Origin: Oscillospiraceae bacterium
GTDB lineage: Bacteria; Bacillota; Clostridia; Oscillospirales; Ruminococcaceae
DNA length: 9,419 nt
Assembly (NCBI GenBank): GCA_017440425.1
Contig: JAFSHJ010000044.1
Span: forward strand, 1 to 9,419
Direction of reading: 5' to 3'
A model generated the notes under the pieces. It was not told where the DNA came from, made no database searches, and saw only the letters and a program-made list of their open reading frames with translations. How positions within the stretch are numbered: the first letter of the stretch is position 1; the number at the start of each line of letters is the position of its first letter. A program made the translations under genes and the position numbers. Below are positions 1 to 6,319 of this stretch, one piece after another.

Positions 1-217
1 CACTTCCCGCAGAGGAAAGTGCTTGCTAAAAGTTTAGCTTTAGAACGCTATGCTTCGCATAGCATTTTGTTTTATTATATTTATGTTGAGCTTCGCTCAA
101 ATGAAGAGATTCCGTCCTCTGCGGAGGACGGGACCTGCTCGGTCAGAGCCAAAGGGACTCGTCCCTTTGGAATCCCGTGATTTGGGTGCAACAAAAACGA
201 AAGTGCCTGCGCCGCGG
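1..217. repeat. Multi-hairpin intergenic repeat, copy 1 (left end cut by window)
   Basis: A noncoding stretch made almost entirely of hairpins, closely matching positions 3873-4077. Reading the plus strand: an end hairpin at 1-22; stem 47-53/57-63 with a TTC loop; stem 86-91/95-100; stem 112-119/124-131; stem 132-135/141-144; and a 10-bp stem 149-158/161-170. A conserved tail at 171-206 follows. The TTTAGCTTTAGAACGC lead-in, the TTTTGTTTTATTATATTTATGTT spacer region (64-87), the CCAAAGGGAC hairpin and the AATCCCGTGATT tail are shared with copy 2. The element abuts the stop codon of the radical-SAM activase (218-220), so it lies in that gene's 3' untranslated region. It carries no transposase and no convincing ORF. 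I infer a nonautonomous dispersed repeat with a transcript-end or structural role. No gene lies in 1-217. Confidence 0.85.
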
Positions 218-1135
218 TTATATCACCGTAAAAACACAAACAGTATTTTCTAAAGCGGTTTCCAGCCTGCTGCAGAAATCCGTCAAGAATTCGTCAGTCT
301 GCGGTTCGCCAAAATCACTGTATTCCCGTCCGCAGTGGGCGTACTTGGATTTAGCAAGGGAATTATACCGTAAAATTTCTATTCCCGCCAGCTTTTCGGC
401 AAGCGGACGAAGCTTTTCGGCAAATGCCGCAACGTCATCTTCAGCATCGTTGACGGTGGGGATTAACGGAATCCTGACGGTGACTTTGCCGGGCATCAGC
501 TCCGTGAGTTTCTGCAGGTTTTCGAGGATAAGCTCGTTGCCCTGACCGGTGTAACGACGGTGTTTTTCGGGATCGGCAATTTTAAAATCAGCAAAAAAAG
601 CATCGCAGAAAGGCAGAATACGTTCAACGTTTTCAAAGGGAACGAAAAGTGCCGTCTCAACCATGGTGTGAATTCCCTCGTCTTTGCAGCGTCGGAGCAG
701 ATCGGCACAAAATTCGGGCTGCAGCAGACATTCGCCGCCGGAGAGAGTCACCCCTCCCCCGCTTTGTAAAAAGAAGGCCTTGTCTTTGAGGATCTGCTTC
801 ATCAGCGTATCTACGGTCATGTCGTTGCTTGCCGCGTTAAGTGCACCGGAAGGACACACCTCCGTACATCTGCCGCAGACGGTGCATTTTTCGCGAAGAA
901 AGTGCATTTTGTCATCAACCATTGTGTGGCAGTCGGGACAGACCTCAATGCACCTGCCGCAGCAGATACACTTTACGGGTGCAAAAATAATTTCTTTTTT
1001 TGCAGAGAGGGTTTCAGGGTTGTGACACCATTTGCAGCGCAGTCCGCAGCCTTTGAAATAGACGACGGTGCGCACACCGGGTCCGTCATGGAGAGAGGTG
1101 CGGGATATGTTGGTGATATCGGCCGTCAGATGCAT
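218..1135 (-). CDS. Glycyl radical enzyme activating enzyme (radical SAM)
   Basis: 305 aa. It is expected to use S-adenosylmethionine and a 4Fe-4S cluster to abstract hydrogen from the radical glycine of the GRE encoded just upstream. Visible motifs: the radical-SAM CxxxCxxC at Cys30/Cys34/Cys37 within a family-typical GPGVRTVVYFKGC context; two ferredoxin-type CxxCxxCxxxCP motifs at Cys56-Cys66 and Cys84-Cys94; and GGGVTLSGGE at 126-135. Pyruvate formate-lyase activases lack the two ferredoxin motifs, whereas activases of dehydratase/lyase-type GREs carry them, so a non-PFL partner is favoured. The ATG (1133-1135) lies inside the end of the GRE gene: ATGCATCTGA contains both this start and the upstream TGA, a 10-nt overlap implying translational coupling. 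An AAGGA lies 10 nt upstream. Length and ends look normal for the family. The particular substrate pathway is unknown, so no gene symbol is given. Confidence 0.95.
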   Translation of the reverse strand: MHLTADITNISRTSLHDGPGVRTVVYFKGCGLRCKWCHNPETLSAKKEIIFAPVKCICCGRCIEVCPDCHTMVDDKMHFLREKCTVCGRCTEVCPSGALNAASNDMTVDTLMKQILKDKAFFLQSGGGVTLSGGECLLQPEFCADLLRRCKDEGIHTMVETALFVPFENVERILPFCDAFFADFKIADPEKHRRYTGQGNELILENLQKLTELMPGKVTVRIPLIPTVNDAEDDVAAFAEKLRPLAEKLAGIEILRYNSLAKSKYAHCGREYSDFGEPQTDEFLTDFCSRLETALENTVCVFTVI

Positions 1136-3741
1136 GAATGCTTGGTCCTTCCTATAATGTGGTTTTGCAGGTCGGTAGAAAGCAGGTTGAACTTTTGGCT
1201 GAATCCGGATACTCGCACAGCCAGATTGTTGTAATGTTCGGGATGTTTTTGAGCATCAATGAGTGTGTCGGCATCAATAATGTTGAACTGAACGTTGCAA
1301 AGACCCTTTTGGCTTGCAGCAATAAAGATATCGGTCATTGCATCCAGATTTCTGTCGCAGAAAAGCTTGGGATCGATCTCCACAATGGCGGAGACGGTGC
1401 CGGGAGCCTTTTTGCCGGGCAGCTTTGCAATGGAGTTGAGCATGGCGGTGAGACCGTTGAAATCGCGTCCCTGCATGGGGGAACAGCTGTAAGCGGTGGT
1501 TTCGCCCTTGCGGCGTCCGTCGGGAGATGCGGCGCTGTGATGACCCTGATCCAGCATCCACAAATAAGTGAATGGCTGTGCGTGGAATTCGATGGCATAT
1601 TTTTTGGAGAGCCTGACCAGCATATCGCAGCCTTTGTCTATGAGATCTGCTGCAATTTCATCCACCTCGTCAATGTCGTTGCCGTATTTGGGAGCCTTGT
1701 TAACAAATGTCAGGCGCTCTGCTTCGTCTGGGAAATTGTTTTCCAAAACGTCTTTAAGGCGTTCAAGAGTATAGGTTTTGTCATCGTAAACAAACTTTTT
1801 GATAACGGCAAGGGAATCGGCAAGGTTGGGCACGCCGCCGAACATCACCTGATAATAATCGTATTTGGCGCCGGCATCGTTAAAATCTCTTCCGCTTTCA
1901 AGGCAGCCTTCGGTGAGCAGAGATTTATAGGGCTTTGGTTCAAGTGACTTTTCAAACGGACAGCACTTTTTAATTTTGGAACAGCACAGATCCAGCATTC
2001 TCTCAATCTGCACAAGCACGGCGGAATAGAACTGATCGTAGGTCTCGAAGCGATCGAGGGTACCGGTTTTGACACCGGGAGCCATCTCGGGATATGCCAT
2101 GCTGTGACCGTTGCACATCACGTATTCAAGAGCCTTCAGGAAGTTTGTCACACCGGAAACGGCGTGAGGGTTGGATTTTCCGGGAATGACCGTTTCAACA
2201 CAGCCGATCTGCGTGTAGCCGTAGGCATCTTCCTTGGAGATGCCCTTATACATAAGAGCGGGGATCATAATATCGTCGTTGAAGAAGAAGGGGACGCCTT
2301 TCTGAAGATGACCCACGACTTCCAAAGCGCGGCGGAGGAAAGCTTTTTCCGTTTTGGAGGAGTAGCGCACCGAGAGACAGCGGATGAAATCCAGCTGTTC
2401 GGTAACGTCAAGCATAAGATAGGAGAGCTCGTTTACGTCGGAGCTGCCGTCGGGAGAAGTGCCTCCAATGCAGGATTGCTGAACGTCGTAGTCGCGGTAG
2501 AGCTTTATCCACAAAAGGCAGAGAATTTCAAATGCCTCTTCTTTTGTGAGGATTCCCTTTTCAATGTCAGCCTTATAATAGGGATAGAGGATACGGTCCA
2601 GTCTGCCGAGAGAGTTTGCGTTGATAAAATCTTCCCAGGTGTTTACAATGTGGGCAAACCAAAGAGACTGCACAGCCTCGATAAAGCTTTCGGCAGGGCG
2701 GCGGGGCACGCGGGAGCAAACGGCAATAATTTTTTCAAGGTCTTTTTTACTGTAACCTGCGGCATCGCTCTGCAGAAGCTCCTCTGCTTTGCGGGCGTAT
2801 TTTTCGCCCATGGTGAGTGCACTTGCACAGACGCGGCGCATGGATTCGTATACGGGATTTTCGGAATCCTTTGCCTGTGCAGCTTCCACCTCTGCAAGCA
2901 GACCCGAAAATCCTTTTTTGAGCACATTTTCGTAGCCAAGTACAGTGTGGTTGCTGCCAATACATCTGCCAACGGTGGCCCATTCCTTTTCGCCGCAGGT
3001 TTCGGCTTCGTCAAAAACGGGCAACGGTGCAATTTCGGGCATAGGGTCTTGCTTGAGCAGCTCAAAATATCGGGCAATGTCATCTTCGCCAATGCAGTTA
3101 AGACGCATATATTCAATGTGTTCGGGTTTATCCTGAGGGAAACAGCGTTCATGACAGTCTGCCTCGCCGTAGTTGAAGCCGACGATAAGCTCTCCCGGAA
3201 TTATGAGCGGAGAAAATTTATTCAGCGCATTGGAGGTGCCGGAAGATGCACAAAGCTGCATACATTCACCCTTGAGAGCAGCCTCTGCCCTGCCAATGTA
3301 ATAATAGACGTTGCGCTGAAGGAAATATTGTTTCATATAGTTTTTTTTGTTTACCGCTTCATCTCTGAGTGCGGCACAGCGGTCGGATAACTGAAACATG
3401 GAAATTCTCCTCTTCTCGTAGTATAAAAAGCTTTCTTCAACCTGCTTGGAGTAATCTGACGGGGCGCAGCCATATTCCTTTAAAAAGGCTTTGTTAAACC
3501 CGCCCACGCTTTCATAACCGTAGGAAAGAGCGATATCGGTTATCTTTTTTTCGTTTTTCAAAACCTCAAGGGCAGCAAGACTCATGCGGTAGTGACGGAC
3601 GTAGTCAACAAAGGTGCTGCCGGTATATTGCTTGAACTGTTCGCAGAAATACCACTTGGAAAAACCGAATTCTTTGGCAACGGAGGAAGCCAGCAACGGT
3701 TCTTTAATATTGTTGTGGATATATTTCAAAACAGCATACAT
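1126..3741 (-). CDS. AraC-type DNA-binding domain fused to a glycyl radical enzyme
   Basis: 871 aa from the ATG at 3741. The in-frame GTG at 3750 is rejected because it is part of the Shine-Dalgarno GGGAGGTGA, which is well spaced for this ATG. Residues about 3-97 form a two-HTH AraC/MarA-type domain ending in a canonical signature (ITDIALSYGYES, then FNKAFLKEYGCAPSDY). Residues about 115-871 are a full-length PFL-like GRE: GGTSPDGSSDVNELS, LSVRYS, GVPFFFNDD, the active-site loop GCVE (Cys514, Glu516) and the C-terminal radical loop RVSGFS (Gly846). A single Cys followed by VE, instead of the Cys-Cys pair of pyruvate formate-lyase, indicates a dehydratase/lyase-type GRE; the substrate is unknown. 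The AraC part has no separate ligand domain, so the GRE could take that place. There is no frameshift or stop at the junction. Met115 has its own ribosome binding site. It is followed by, and overlaps, its activase gene. The HTH and GRE assignments are strong; whether the fusion is the functional form is open. Confidence 0.92.
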   Translation of the reverse strand: MYAVLKYIHNNIKEPLLASSVAKEFGFSKWYFCEQFKQYTGSTFVDYVRHYRMSLAALEVLKNEKKITDIALSYGYESVGGFNKAFLKEYGCAPSDYSKQVEESFLYYEKRRISMFQLSDRCAALRDEAVNKKNYMKQYFLQRNVYYYIGRAEAALKGECMQLCASSGTSNALNKFSPLIIPGELIVGFNYGEADCHERCFPQDKPEHIEYMRLNCIGEDDIARYFELLKQDPMPEIAPLPVFDEAETCGEKEWATVGRCIGSNHTVLGYENVLKKGFSGLLAEVEAAQAKDSENPVYESMRRVCASALTMGEKYARKAEELLQSDAAGYSKKDLEKIIAVCSRVPRRPAESFIEAVQSLWFAHIVNTWEDFINANSLGRLDRILYPYYKADIEKGILTKEEAFEILCLLWIKLYRDYDVQQSCIGGTSPDGSSDVNELSYLMLDVTEQLDFIRCLSVRYSSKTEKAFLRRALEVVGHLQKGVPFFFNDDIMIPALMYKGISKEDAYGYTQIGCVETVIPGKSNPHAVSGVTNFLKALEYVMCNGHSMAYPEMAPGVKTGTLDRFETYDQFYSAVLVQIERMLDLCCSKIKKCCPFEKSLEPKPYKSLLTEGCLESGRDFNDAGAKYDYYQVMFGGVPNLADSLAVIKKFVYDDKTYTLERLKDVLENNFPDEAERLTFVNKAPKYGNDIDEVDEIAADLIDKGCDMLVRLSKKYAIEFHAQPFTYLWMLDQGHHSAASPDGRRKGETTAYSCSPMQGRDFNGLTAMLNSIAKLPGKKAPGTVSAIVEIDPKLFCDRNLDAMTDIFIAASQKGLCNVQFNIIDADTLIDAQKHPEHYNNLAVRVSGFSQKFNLLSTDLQNHIIGRTKHSCI
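3397..3411 (-). promoter_or_regulatory. Internal Shine-Dalgarno and ATG at the AraC/GRE junction
   Basis: On the minus strand AGGAG (3411-3407) is followed by a 7-nt spacer and an in-frame ATG (3399-3397), which is Met115 of the fusion. The residues after it (MFQLSDRCAALRDEA) resemble the usual N-terminus of stand-alone GREs. Starting here would give a 757-aa enzyme, an ordinary GRE length. This supports, but does not prove, independent translation of the enzyme. Confidence 0.6.
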
Positions 3742-3811
3742 CGCTCTCACCTCCCTGATTTAATTATAAAACAAACTATAGGTAAAATCTATTCCAAAAT
3801 TGCGGATTTTG
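3742..3811 (-). promoter_or_regulatory. Promoter region and ribosome binding site of the AraC-GRE operon
   Basis: On the minus strand a perfect TATAAT (3768-3763) lies upstream of the strong Shine-Dalgarno GGGAGGTGA (3755-3747) and the ATG at 3741. The -35 is poor (TAGATT at 3791-3786 with a 17-bp spacer), which is typical of activator-dependent promoters. An inverted repeat, CAAAAT/ATTTTG with a 5-nt centre, lies just upstream at 3795-3811 and could be a regulator site, possibly for the AraC domain itself. The predicted start point near 3756 would leave a leader of only about 15 nt, so the exact start of transcription is uncertain. Confidence 0.5.
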
Positions 3812-3865
3812 TATTTCTCCGTGCGGCTTGAGCACAAAAGCCGAAGGTTAAACTGATTAAACGCT

Positions 3866-3899
3866 AAAACAAAAGCACCTCCCTCCGAGGAAAGTGCTT
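3866..3899 (-). terminator. Possible intrinsic terminator in left end of repeat copy 2
   Basis: Read on the minus strand, the hairpin AAGCAC...GTGCTT (arms 3899-3894 and 3878-3873, with an internal loop and further CC/GG pairing) is followed by TTTTGTTTT. It would stop transcripts from the GDSL gene before the AraC-GRE promoter. Confidence 0.5.
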
Positions 3900-3918
3900 A
3901 TTAAGAGATTAGCTTTAG

Positions 3919-3950
3919 AACGCCATACACGGTATGGCGTTTTGTTTATT
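3919..3950 (+). terminator. Possible plus-strand terminator inside repeat copy 2
   Basis: The perfect 10-bp stem 3919-3928/3932-3941 with a 3-nt loop is followed on the plus strand by TTTTGTTTATT. The equivalent hairpin of copy 1 (44-66) is followed by TTTTGTTTTATT. No plus-strand gene lies immediately upstream of either copy, so if active it would block antisense transcription. The tail is interrupted by G, making it a modest candidate. Confidence 0.35.
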
Positions 3951-4040
3951 ATATTTATGTTGCGCCGAGCGCAAGGAGTTGGCCTATGCGGCCTGCACCA
4001 AAGGGACTTGTCCCTTTGGAATCCCGTGATTAGGTGCACC

Positions 4041-4077
4041 AAAAACAAAAGTGCACCTCCCTCCGCGGGAAGTGCAC
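4041..4077 (-). terminator. Possible intrinsic terminator in right end of repeat copy 2
   Basis: Read on the minus strand, GTGCAC (4077-4072) pairs with GTGCAC (4056-4051), with GGG/CCC pairing inside, and is followed by TTTTGTTTTT (4050-4041). It is the first terminator-like structure downstream of the GDSL hydrolase stop. Confidence 0.55.
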
Positions 4078-4097
4078 CAAACGCTTCGTAAATTTAA

Positions 4098-4155
4098 GAA
4101 ACTGTAAGCGTAAGCGTCAGTTTCGTCCGCGGATATTCCCCCGGGCGTGGCCCGG
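4098..4155 (-). other. Two short hairpins in the 3' region of the GDSL gene
   Basis: Two nt beyond the minus-strand stop codon (4159-4161), after the leading GTG, is a GC-rich hairpin with arms 4155-4150 and 4146-4141 (CCGGGC/GCCCGG, 3-nt loop) and no T tract. A second hairpin has arms 4124-4118 and 4104-4098 (GAAACTG/CAGTTTC) around a loop holding the tandem repeat TAAGCG. Neither is a classic terminator alone. They could protect the 3' end or act with the adjoining repeat. Confidence 0.45.
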
Positions 4156-4158
4156 CAC

Positions 4159-4818
4159 TTAAAGCATGTGGTTGTAATCGAAATCGCAGTGCTTGAGGAA
4201 TTCTCTTGCCATCAGCATTGCACCGATCTCGTTGGGATGTACTCTGTCCCATGCAAGAGCGGAGGAGTGACGGACGGAGCAGTATTTCTCGAACATTGTC
4301 TGGAAATCAACAAAGATGCAGCCGTGTTTCTCGGCAAGCTCGCGGCAGATGGCGCCGTATTCGTCCATTCTCTTTCTCATGGGGTCTTCACGGTTGGGCT
4401 CAATGTAGTAGGGAGTGATGATGAAGATACCCTTGACCTTGTCTTTTGTGGCAAGGATCATGTTTTCCATGTTCTCACGGTACTTTTCGGGAGAGATGTG
4501 TGCTTCACGGATGGCGGGAATGTCGAACTGACGCCAGACGTCGTTGATGCCGATGCAGATGGATACCCAGTCGGGGTTGAGGTTGAGGACATCACGCTCG
4601 TAGCGATCCAGCAGCATGTTGCTGTTGTGACCGTTGCAGCCGGAGTTGGTAACTCTGATCTTCAGCTCGGGATAACCGGAAGCGAGAAGATTTTCTATCA
4701 TTCTTACATAGCCGTGTCCGCAGTTATCGAACAAGCCCTCGCCCACAGGCTGAGCGCTTCCCATATCGGTTACGGAGTCGCCGGCAAAAACTATGCGGTC
4801 ATAATTTTCAAAAATCAT
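4159..4818 (-). CDS. SGNH/GDSL-family hydrolase (putative carbohydrate esterase)
   Basis: 219 aa. It belongs to the SGNH hydrolases, serine esterases that often remove acetyl groups from carbohydrates. The blocks are visible in order: GDS with nucleophile Ser15 (block I), NSG with Gly60 (block II), GIND with Asn92 (block III) and DRVHPN with Asp191 and His194 (block V). All four catalytic positions are present and the length is normal. There is no signal peptide or membrane segment, so it should act in the cytoplasm. The ATG is set by AAAGGAGG ending 7 nt upstream. A consensus promoter lies directly upstream, overlapping the end of the YdcF-family gene; with no terminator between them, read-through from the DeoR-YdcF unit is also likely. 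Its substrate cannot be read from the sequence; deacetylation of sugars or glycosides is an inference. Confidence 0.9.
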   Translation of the reverse strand: MIFENYDRIVFAGDSVTDMGSAQPVGEGLFDNCGHGYVRMIENLLASGYPELKIRVTNSGCNGHNSNMLLDRYERDVLNLNPDWVSICIGINDVWRQFDIPAIREAHISPEKYRENMENMILATKDKVKGIFIITPYYIEPNREDPMRKRMDEYGAICRELAEKHGCIFVDFQTMFEKYCSVRHSSALAWDRVHPNEIGAMLMAREFLKHCDFDYNHML

Positions 4819-4849
4819 AATACATCCTCCTTTTGGGGTTTATGTGACC

Positions 4850-4878
4850 ATTATATTTTAAGGAGAGGGTTTTGTCAA
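4850..4878 (-). promoter_or_regulatory. Consensus promoter of the GDSL hydrolase gene
   Basis: On the minus strand TTGACA (4878-4873), a 17-bp spacer and TATAAT (4855-4850) give a perfect sigma-A-type promoter. The expected start is near 4843, with a leader of about 25 nt carrying AAAGGAGG. The -35 hexamer contains the TGA stop codon (4877-4875) of the upstream YdcF-family gene, so the promoter is partly embedded in coding sequence. Confidence 0.85.
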
Positions 4879-5468
4879 CCGTGCTGCAGCATATCCGCAA
4901 AATAAATTCCCACTTTCGCAACCTCGCCCATAACCTTTTTGCAGCCCTTTTCGGTGAGATACCAGTTGTCTTTTGTGACACCGCCGGTTCTTGCGGGAAC
5001 CACCAGCAGCTCCGCGCCGCCCAAATGGCAGGAATAGGAGAGAAAAGCTCTTCTTGCGTGGAATTCCTTGCAGCAAACAATGGCACGCTTAACTTCAATT
5101 CCGCTGTCTTTAAGCACGGCTGCCGAAAACTTTGCGTTTTCCATGGTGTTGGTGGCTCTGTCTTCCCTCAGTATCGCGCTTTCGGGAACACCGTTTTCGG
5201 TTAAAATACGCTTGCAATATTCAAATTCGGTGGAGTATTCGCCGGCGTATCTCGGATCATCCATGCTCTCATAGGCAAAGCGCCCCAGCGCAGAGGAATA
5301 TTTTCCCGAAGGCAAAACGTATGGCGCATACCCTGCGCGGTAAAGCTCTGCGGCCTTTTCTGTAATTGCGGATACCGCTGTGCCCGGGACCAAAATAACG
5401 TCGCTACTTTGAGGCGCATCATCCATAAATATGAACTCGGTTATGTCCTGAATCGCTCTGCTGTTCAC
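4875..5468 (-). CDS. YdcF/DUF218 family protein
   Basis: 197 aa. It resembles the YdcF/SanA-like DUF218 family, whose members have a Rossmann-like fold and mostly unclear roles; some are linked to envelope functions and some bind nucleotides. Supporting segments: the start of the fold, DVILVPGTAV (23-32); LPSGK (52-56); the family's EDRATNTMENAKF (102-114); and KEFHARRA (134-141). Many DUF218 proteins begin with transmembrane helices; this one does not and appears to be soluble. The start is GTG, supported by GAGGTG ending 5 nt upstream. The preceding DeoR-family gene stops 9 nt before it, with its TGA inside this ribosome binding site, so the two are almost certainly co-transcribed and probably translationally coupled. 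Physiological role unknown. Confidence 0.82.
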   Translation of the reverse strand: MNSRAIQDITEFIFMDDAPQSSDVILVPGTAVSAITEKAAELYRAGYAPYVLPSGKYSSALGRFAYESMDDPRYAGEYSTEFEYCKRILTENGVPESAILREDRATNTMENAKFSAAVLKDSGIEVKRAIVCCKEFHARRAFLSYSCHLGGAELLVVPARTGGVTKDNWYLTEKGCKKVMGEVAKVGIYFADMLQHG

Positions 5469-5477
5469 AGCTTCACC

Positions 5478-6251
5478 TCATTCCTCTGCAATCACCACTT
5501 CGATGTTCTGCTCGTCAAATTCCACCAGGTCTTCCTCCAGCGCATTCCAATCGGTGATGAGAATATCCAGTCTGCTTGCGGGGCAGATGCTCACAATGGA
5601 TTCAAAGCCGATCTTTTCGGTGGGGAACAGACCAACTGTCTGTTTGGAGCTGTCGATGACCGCGTTCCAGAAGCTGATCGCCTGGGATTTTTGAATGGAA
5701 AGTCCGAATTTTGCAGAGATCGCGGCAGCGGTGATAAAGCACTTGTCAAAACGCAGCTTGCTTATCATATCAATGGCAAAGGCGTCGTAACAGTTGCCCT
5801 TGTTGTCCATCTCGCCGCCCAGCAGGATAACCGAGACGTTCTCTCTCTTCCTCAGCTCCTCCGCAATGACAATAGAGTTTGTCACCACCCGCACGTTGAT
5901 GTCTGCGGGGATATTCTGTGCCATAAAATAGCCGAGAGTTGCGGAGGTGATGAAAACAACGTCGTTGTTTCGGATCATGGATACCGCTTTTTTGGCAATG
6001 GCAAGATAGTTCTCTTTAACCTCGCTGATATCTTTGCAGGTCACCATGGGGGGCTTGCCGCTGGCAACCTGACGGAGCGGGATCGCACCGCCGTGAGTTC
6101 TCTTCAGCAGACCCTTTTCCTCCAGCAGACGCAGGTCTCGCTTGGCGGAGTCGTAGCTCACCCCAAAGCTCTCCTGGATCTCTGCGGTGGTAATGCTGCC
6201 CTTTTGGGCTATAATATCAAGAATTGCCTGATGTCTTTCTTCAATAAACAT
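5478..6251 (-). CDS. DeoR/GlpR-family transcriptional regulator
   Basis: 257 aa from the ATG at 6251, preceded by GAGGG 7 nt upstream; the earlier in-frame GTG at 6299 lacks a ribosome binding site and would add an atypical N-terminus. The protein opens with the family's usual EERHQAILDII. It has an N-terminal helix-turn-helix (about 19-43, TTAEIQESFGVSYDSAKRDL) and wing (KGLLKRTHGGA), then a DeoR C-terminal sensor domain: VVTNS, the LLGGE motif, FDKCFIT and IDSSKQTVGLF. These regulators usually repress sugar or polyol genes and are released by a phosphorylated sugar. It is the first gene of a unit with the YdcF-family protein and probably the GDSL hydrolase, and a large inverted repeat upstream suggests autoregulation. 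Effector and full target set are unknown. Confidence 0.93.
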   Translation of the reverse strand: MFIEERHQAILDIIAQKGSITTAEIQESFGVSYDSAKRDLRLLEEKGLLKRTHGGAIPLRQVASGKPPMVTCKDISEVKENYLAIAKKAVSMIRNNDVVFITSATLGYFMAQNIPADINVRVVTNSIVIAEELRKRENVSVILLGGEMDNKGNCYDAFAIDMISKLRFDKCFITAAAISAKFGLSIQKSQAISFWNAVIDSSKQTVGLFPTEKIGFESIVSICPASRLDILITDWNALEEDLVEFDEQNIEVVIAEE

Positions 6252-6319
6252 AGTATTTCCCTCTGTATTAAGTATTTGGCAACAACTTTGCGACGTCACA
6301 CATTCACTGTTGCATTAAC

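Larger units (their letters stand above)
3873..4077. repeat. Multi-hairpin intergenic repeat, copy 2 (complete)
   Basis: A complete copy of the element at the left edge, in the same orientation. In order: end hairpin 3873-3899; 10-bp stem 3919-3928/3932-3941 with loop ACG; stem 3960-3965/3969-3974 with loop CGA; stem 3981-3984/3990-3993; 10-bp stem 3998-4007/4010-4019; conserved tail; end hairpin 4051-4077. Stem bases differ from copy 1 in compensating pairs while spacers and the CCAAAGGGAC hairpin are conserved. The two end hairpins are near-identical 23-nt direct repeats (3875-3897 and 4053-4075, two mismatches), each imperfectly self-complementary. The central part is shorter than in copy 1, with one weak hairpin in place of two. 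It lies between the GDSL hydrolase gene and the AraC-GRE promoter. Together with 3742-3872 and 4078-4158 it fills the 417-base gene-free gap; 3812-3872 shows nothing else recognisable. Confidence 0.88.

Noticed and set aside
1..217. CRISPR array or insertion sequence at the left edge
   Set aside because: No regular repeat-spacer pattern and no transposase; the structure is a series of different hairpins shared with 3873-4077.
50..253. Small plus-strand ORF over repeat copy 1
   Set aside because: Consists of hairpin sequence translated by chance; copy 2 does not preserve an equivalent frame.
2104..3390. 428-codon plus-strand open frame opposite the GRE
   Set aside because: Composition and position are those of an antisense shadow of a codon-biased gene; no family motifs, promoter or ribosome binding site.
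3739..3750. GTG start at 3750 for the AraC-GRE gene
   Set aside because: The GTG is part of the Shine-Dalgarno GGGAGGTGA; the ATG at 3741 has proper spacing.
6252..6299. GTG start at 6299 for the DeoR-family gene
   Set aside because: No ribosome binding site and an N-terminal extension atypical of the family; the ATG at 6251 has GAGGG 7 nt upstream.
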